Assembly (NCBI GenBank): GCA_934773085.1
Contig: CAKVMU010000106.1
Coordinates: forward strand, 1 to 6,214
Direction: 5' to 3'
Length of the DNA stretch: 6,214 nucleotides
Source of the DNA: an uncultured Candidatus Melainabacteria bacterium
GTDB lineage: Bacteria; Cyanobacteriota; Vampirovibrionia; Gastranaerophilales; Gastranaerophilaceae
The translations under genes and the position numbers were made by a program. Position 1 is the first letter of the stretch. The number at the start of each line of letters is the position of its first letter. A model generated the notes under the pieces. That model made no database searches. It saw nothing but the letters and a program-made list of their open reading frames with translations, and was not told the origin of the DNA. Shown here one piece after another: positions 6,029 through 6,214 of the stretch.

Positions 6029-6214
6029 ATGGAATTAAATAAATACATTGAACACACTCTTTTAAAACAGGATGCAACAACAGAAGAAGTGACAAAGCTT
6101 TTGAAGGAAGCTCGTGAATATAATTTCTTAGGAGTTTGTGTTAATCCTTGCAATGTAAAATTTGCTAAACAGTATCTAAAGGATACTGATATAAAAGTCG
6201 TAACGGTAATAGGT
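6029..6214 (+). CDS. deoC: Deoxyribose-phosphate aldolase, 5' part only
   Basis: The frame opens at ATG 6029 and stays open for 62 codons to the right edge. The N-terminus MELNKYIEHTLLKQDAT, the internal GVCVNPCNVKFAKQYL (35-50) and the closing KVVTVIG (56-62) match the start of class I DeoC, whose usual N-terminus reads LxxYIDHTLLKPxAT. The enzyme cleaves 2-deoxyribose-5-phosphate to glyceraldehyde-3-phosphate and acetaldehyde in deoxynucleoside breakdown. The Schiff-base lysine and proton-relay residues lie beyond the window, so activity cannot be judged. GGGAG (6018-6022), inside the end of uppP, serves as its ribosome binding site. The 3-nt gap indicates co-transcription with uppP. Confidence 0.93.
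   Translation, partial: MELNKYIEHTLLKQDATTEEVTKLLKEAREYNFLGVCVNPCNVKFAKQYLKDTDIKVVTVIG

Noticed and set aside
1..6214. CRISPR array, transposase, phage or toxin-antitoxin genes
   Set aside because: No regularly spaced repeats of suitable length and no matching protein motifs were seen on either strand.

Overview
The window is AT-rich bacterial DNA. It most resembles a gut member of the non-photosynthetic cyanobacterial sister group (Gastranaerophilales / Melainabacteria). That placement is an inference from the low GC content, the codon use, and the style of the 2186 protein: a short low-complexity N-terminus with Asn and Tyr, closed by a 'PIFKA' motif, ahead of the folded domain. I recall many proteins of that lineage starting this way, but I could not check it against a database.

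Layout. (1) Positions 1-1956, minus strand: one long open frame of 652 codons that starts with GTG and runs off the left edge. It encodes a probable membrane protein of no family I recognise, with a Gln/Pro/Asn-rich N-terminus and C-terminal tail. (2) Positions 1957-2185: a divergent promoter region with a good sigma70-like promoter for the rightward gene and a weaker one for the leftward gene. (3) Positions 2186-3661, plus strand: a TTG-started AAA+ ATPase with a complete Cdc48/FtsH-like AAA module behind an uncharacterised N-terminal region of about 215 residues. (4) Positions 3662-3957: a gene-free spacer rich in structure. It holds a dispersed-type palindromic repeat, a 10-bp direct repeat flanking it, several inverted repeats, and an intrinsic-terminator hairpin just ahead of the next gene. 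(5) Positions 3958-6214, plus strand: four closely packed genes, probably one transcription unit. They are a uridine-kinase/phosphoribulokinase-family P-loop kinase, a QueD/PTPS-family pterin enzyme (queD), undecaprenyl-diphosphate phosphatase (uppP/bacA), and the start of deoxyribose-phosphate aldolase (deoC), cut by the right edge.

How they fit together. The right-hand cluster mixes housekeeping functions: nucleoside or related phosphorylation, queuosine precursor synthesis, recycling of the cell-wall lipid carrier, and deoxynucleoside breakdown. Spacings of 26, -1 and 3 nt suggest co-transcription and not one shared pathway. The less ordinary part is the divergent pair on the left: an orphan AAA+ unfoldase-like protein beside a large unknown membrane protein, both with non-ATG starts and strong Shine-Dalgarno sequences. 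No phage genes, transposase, CRISPR array, rRNA or tRNA gene was found.
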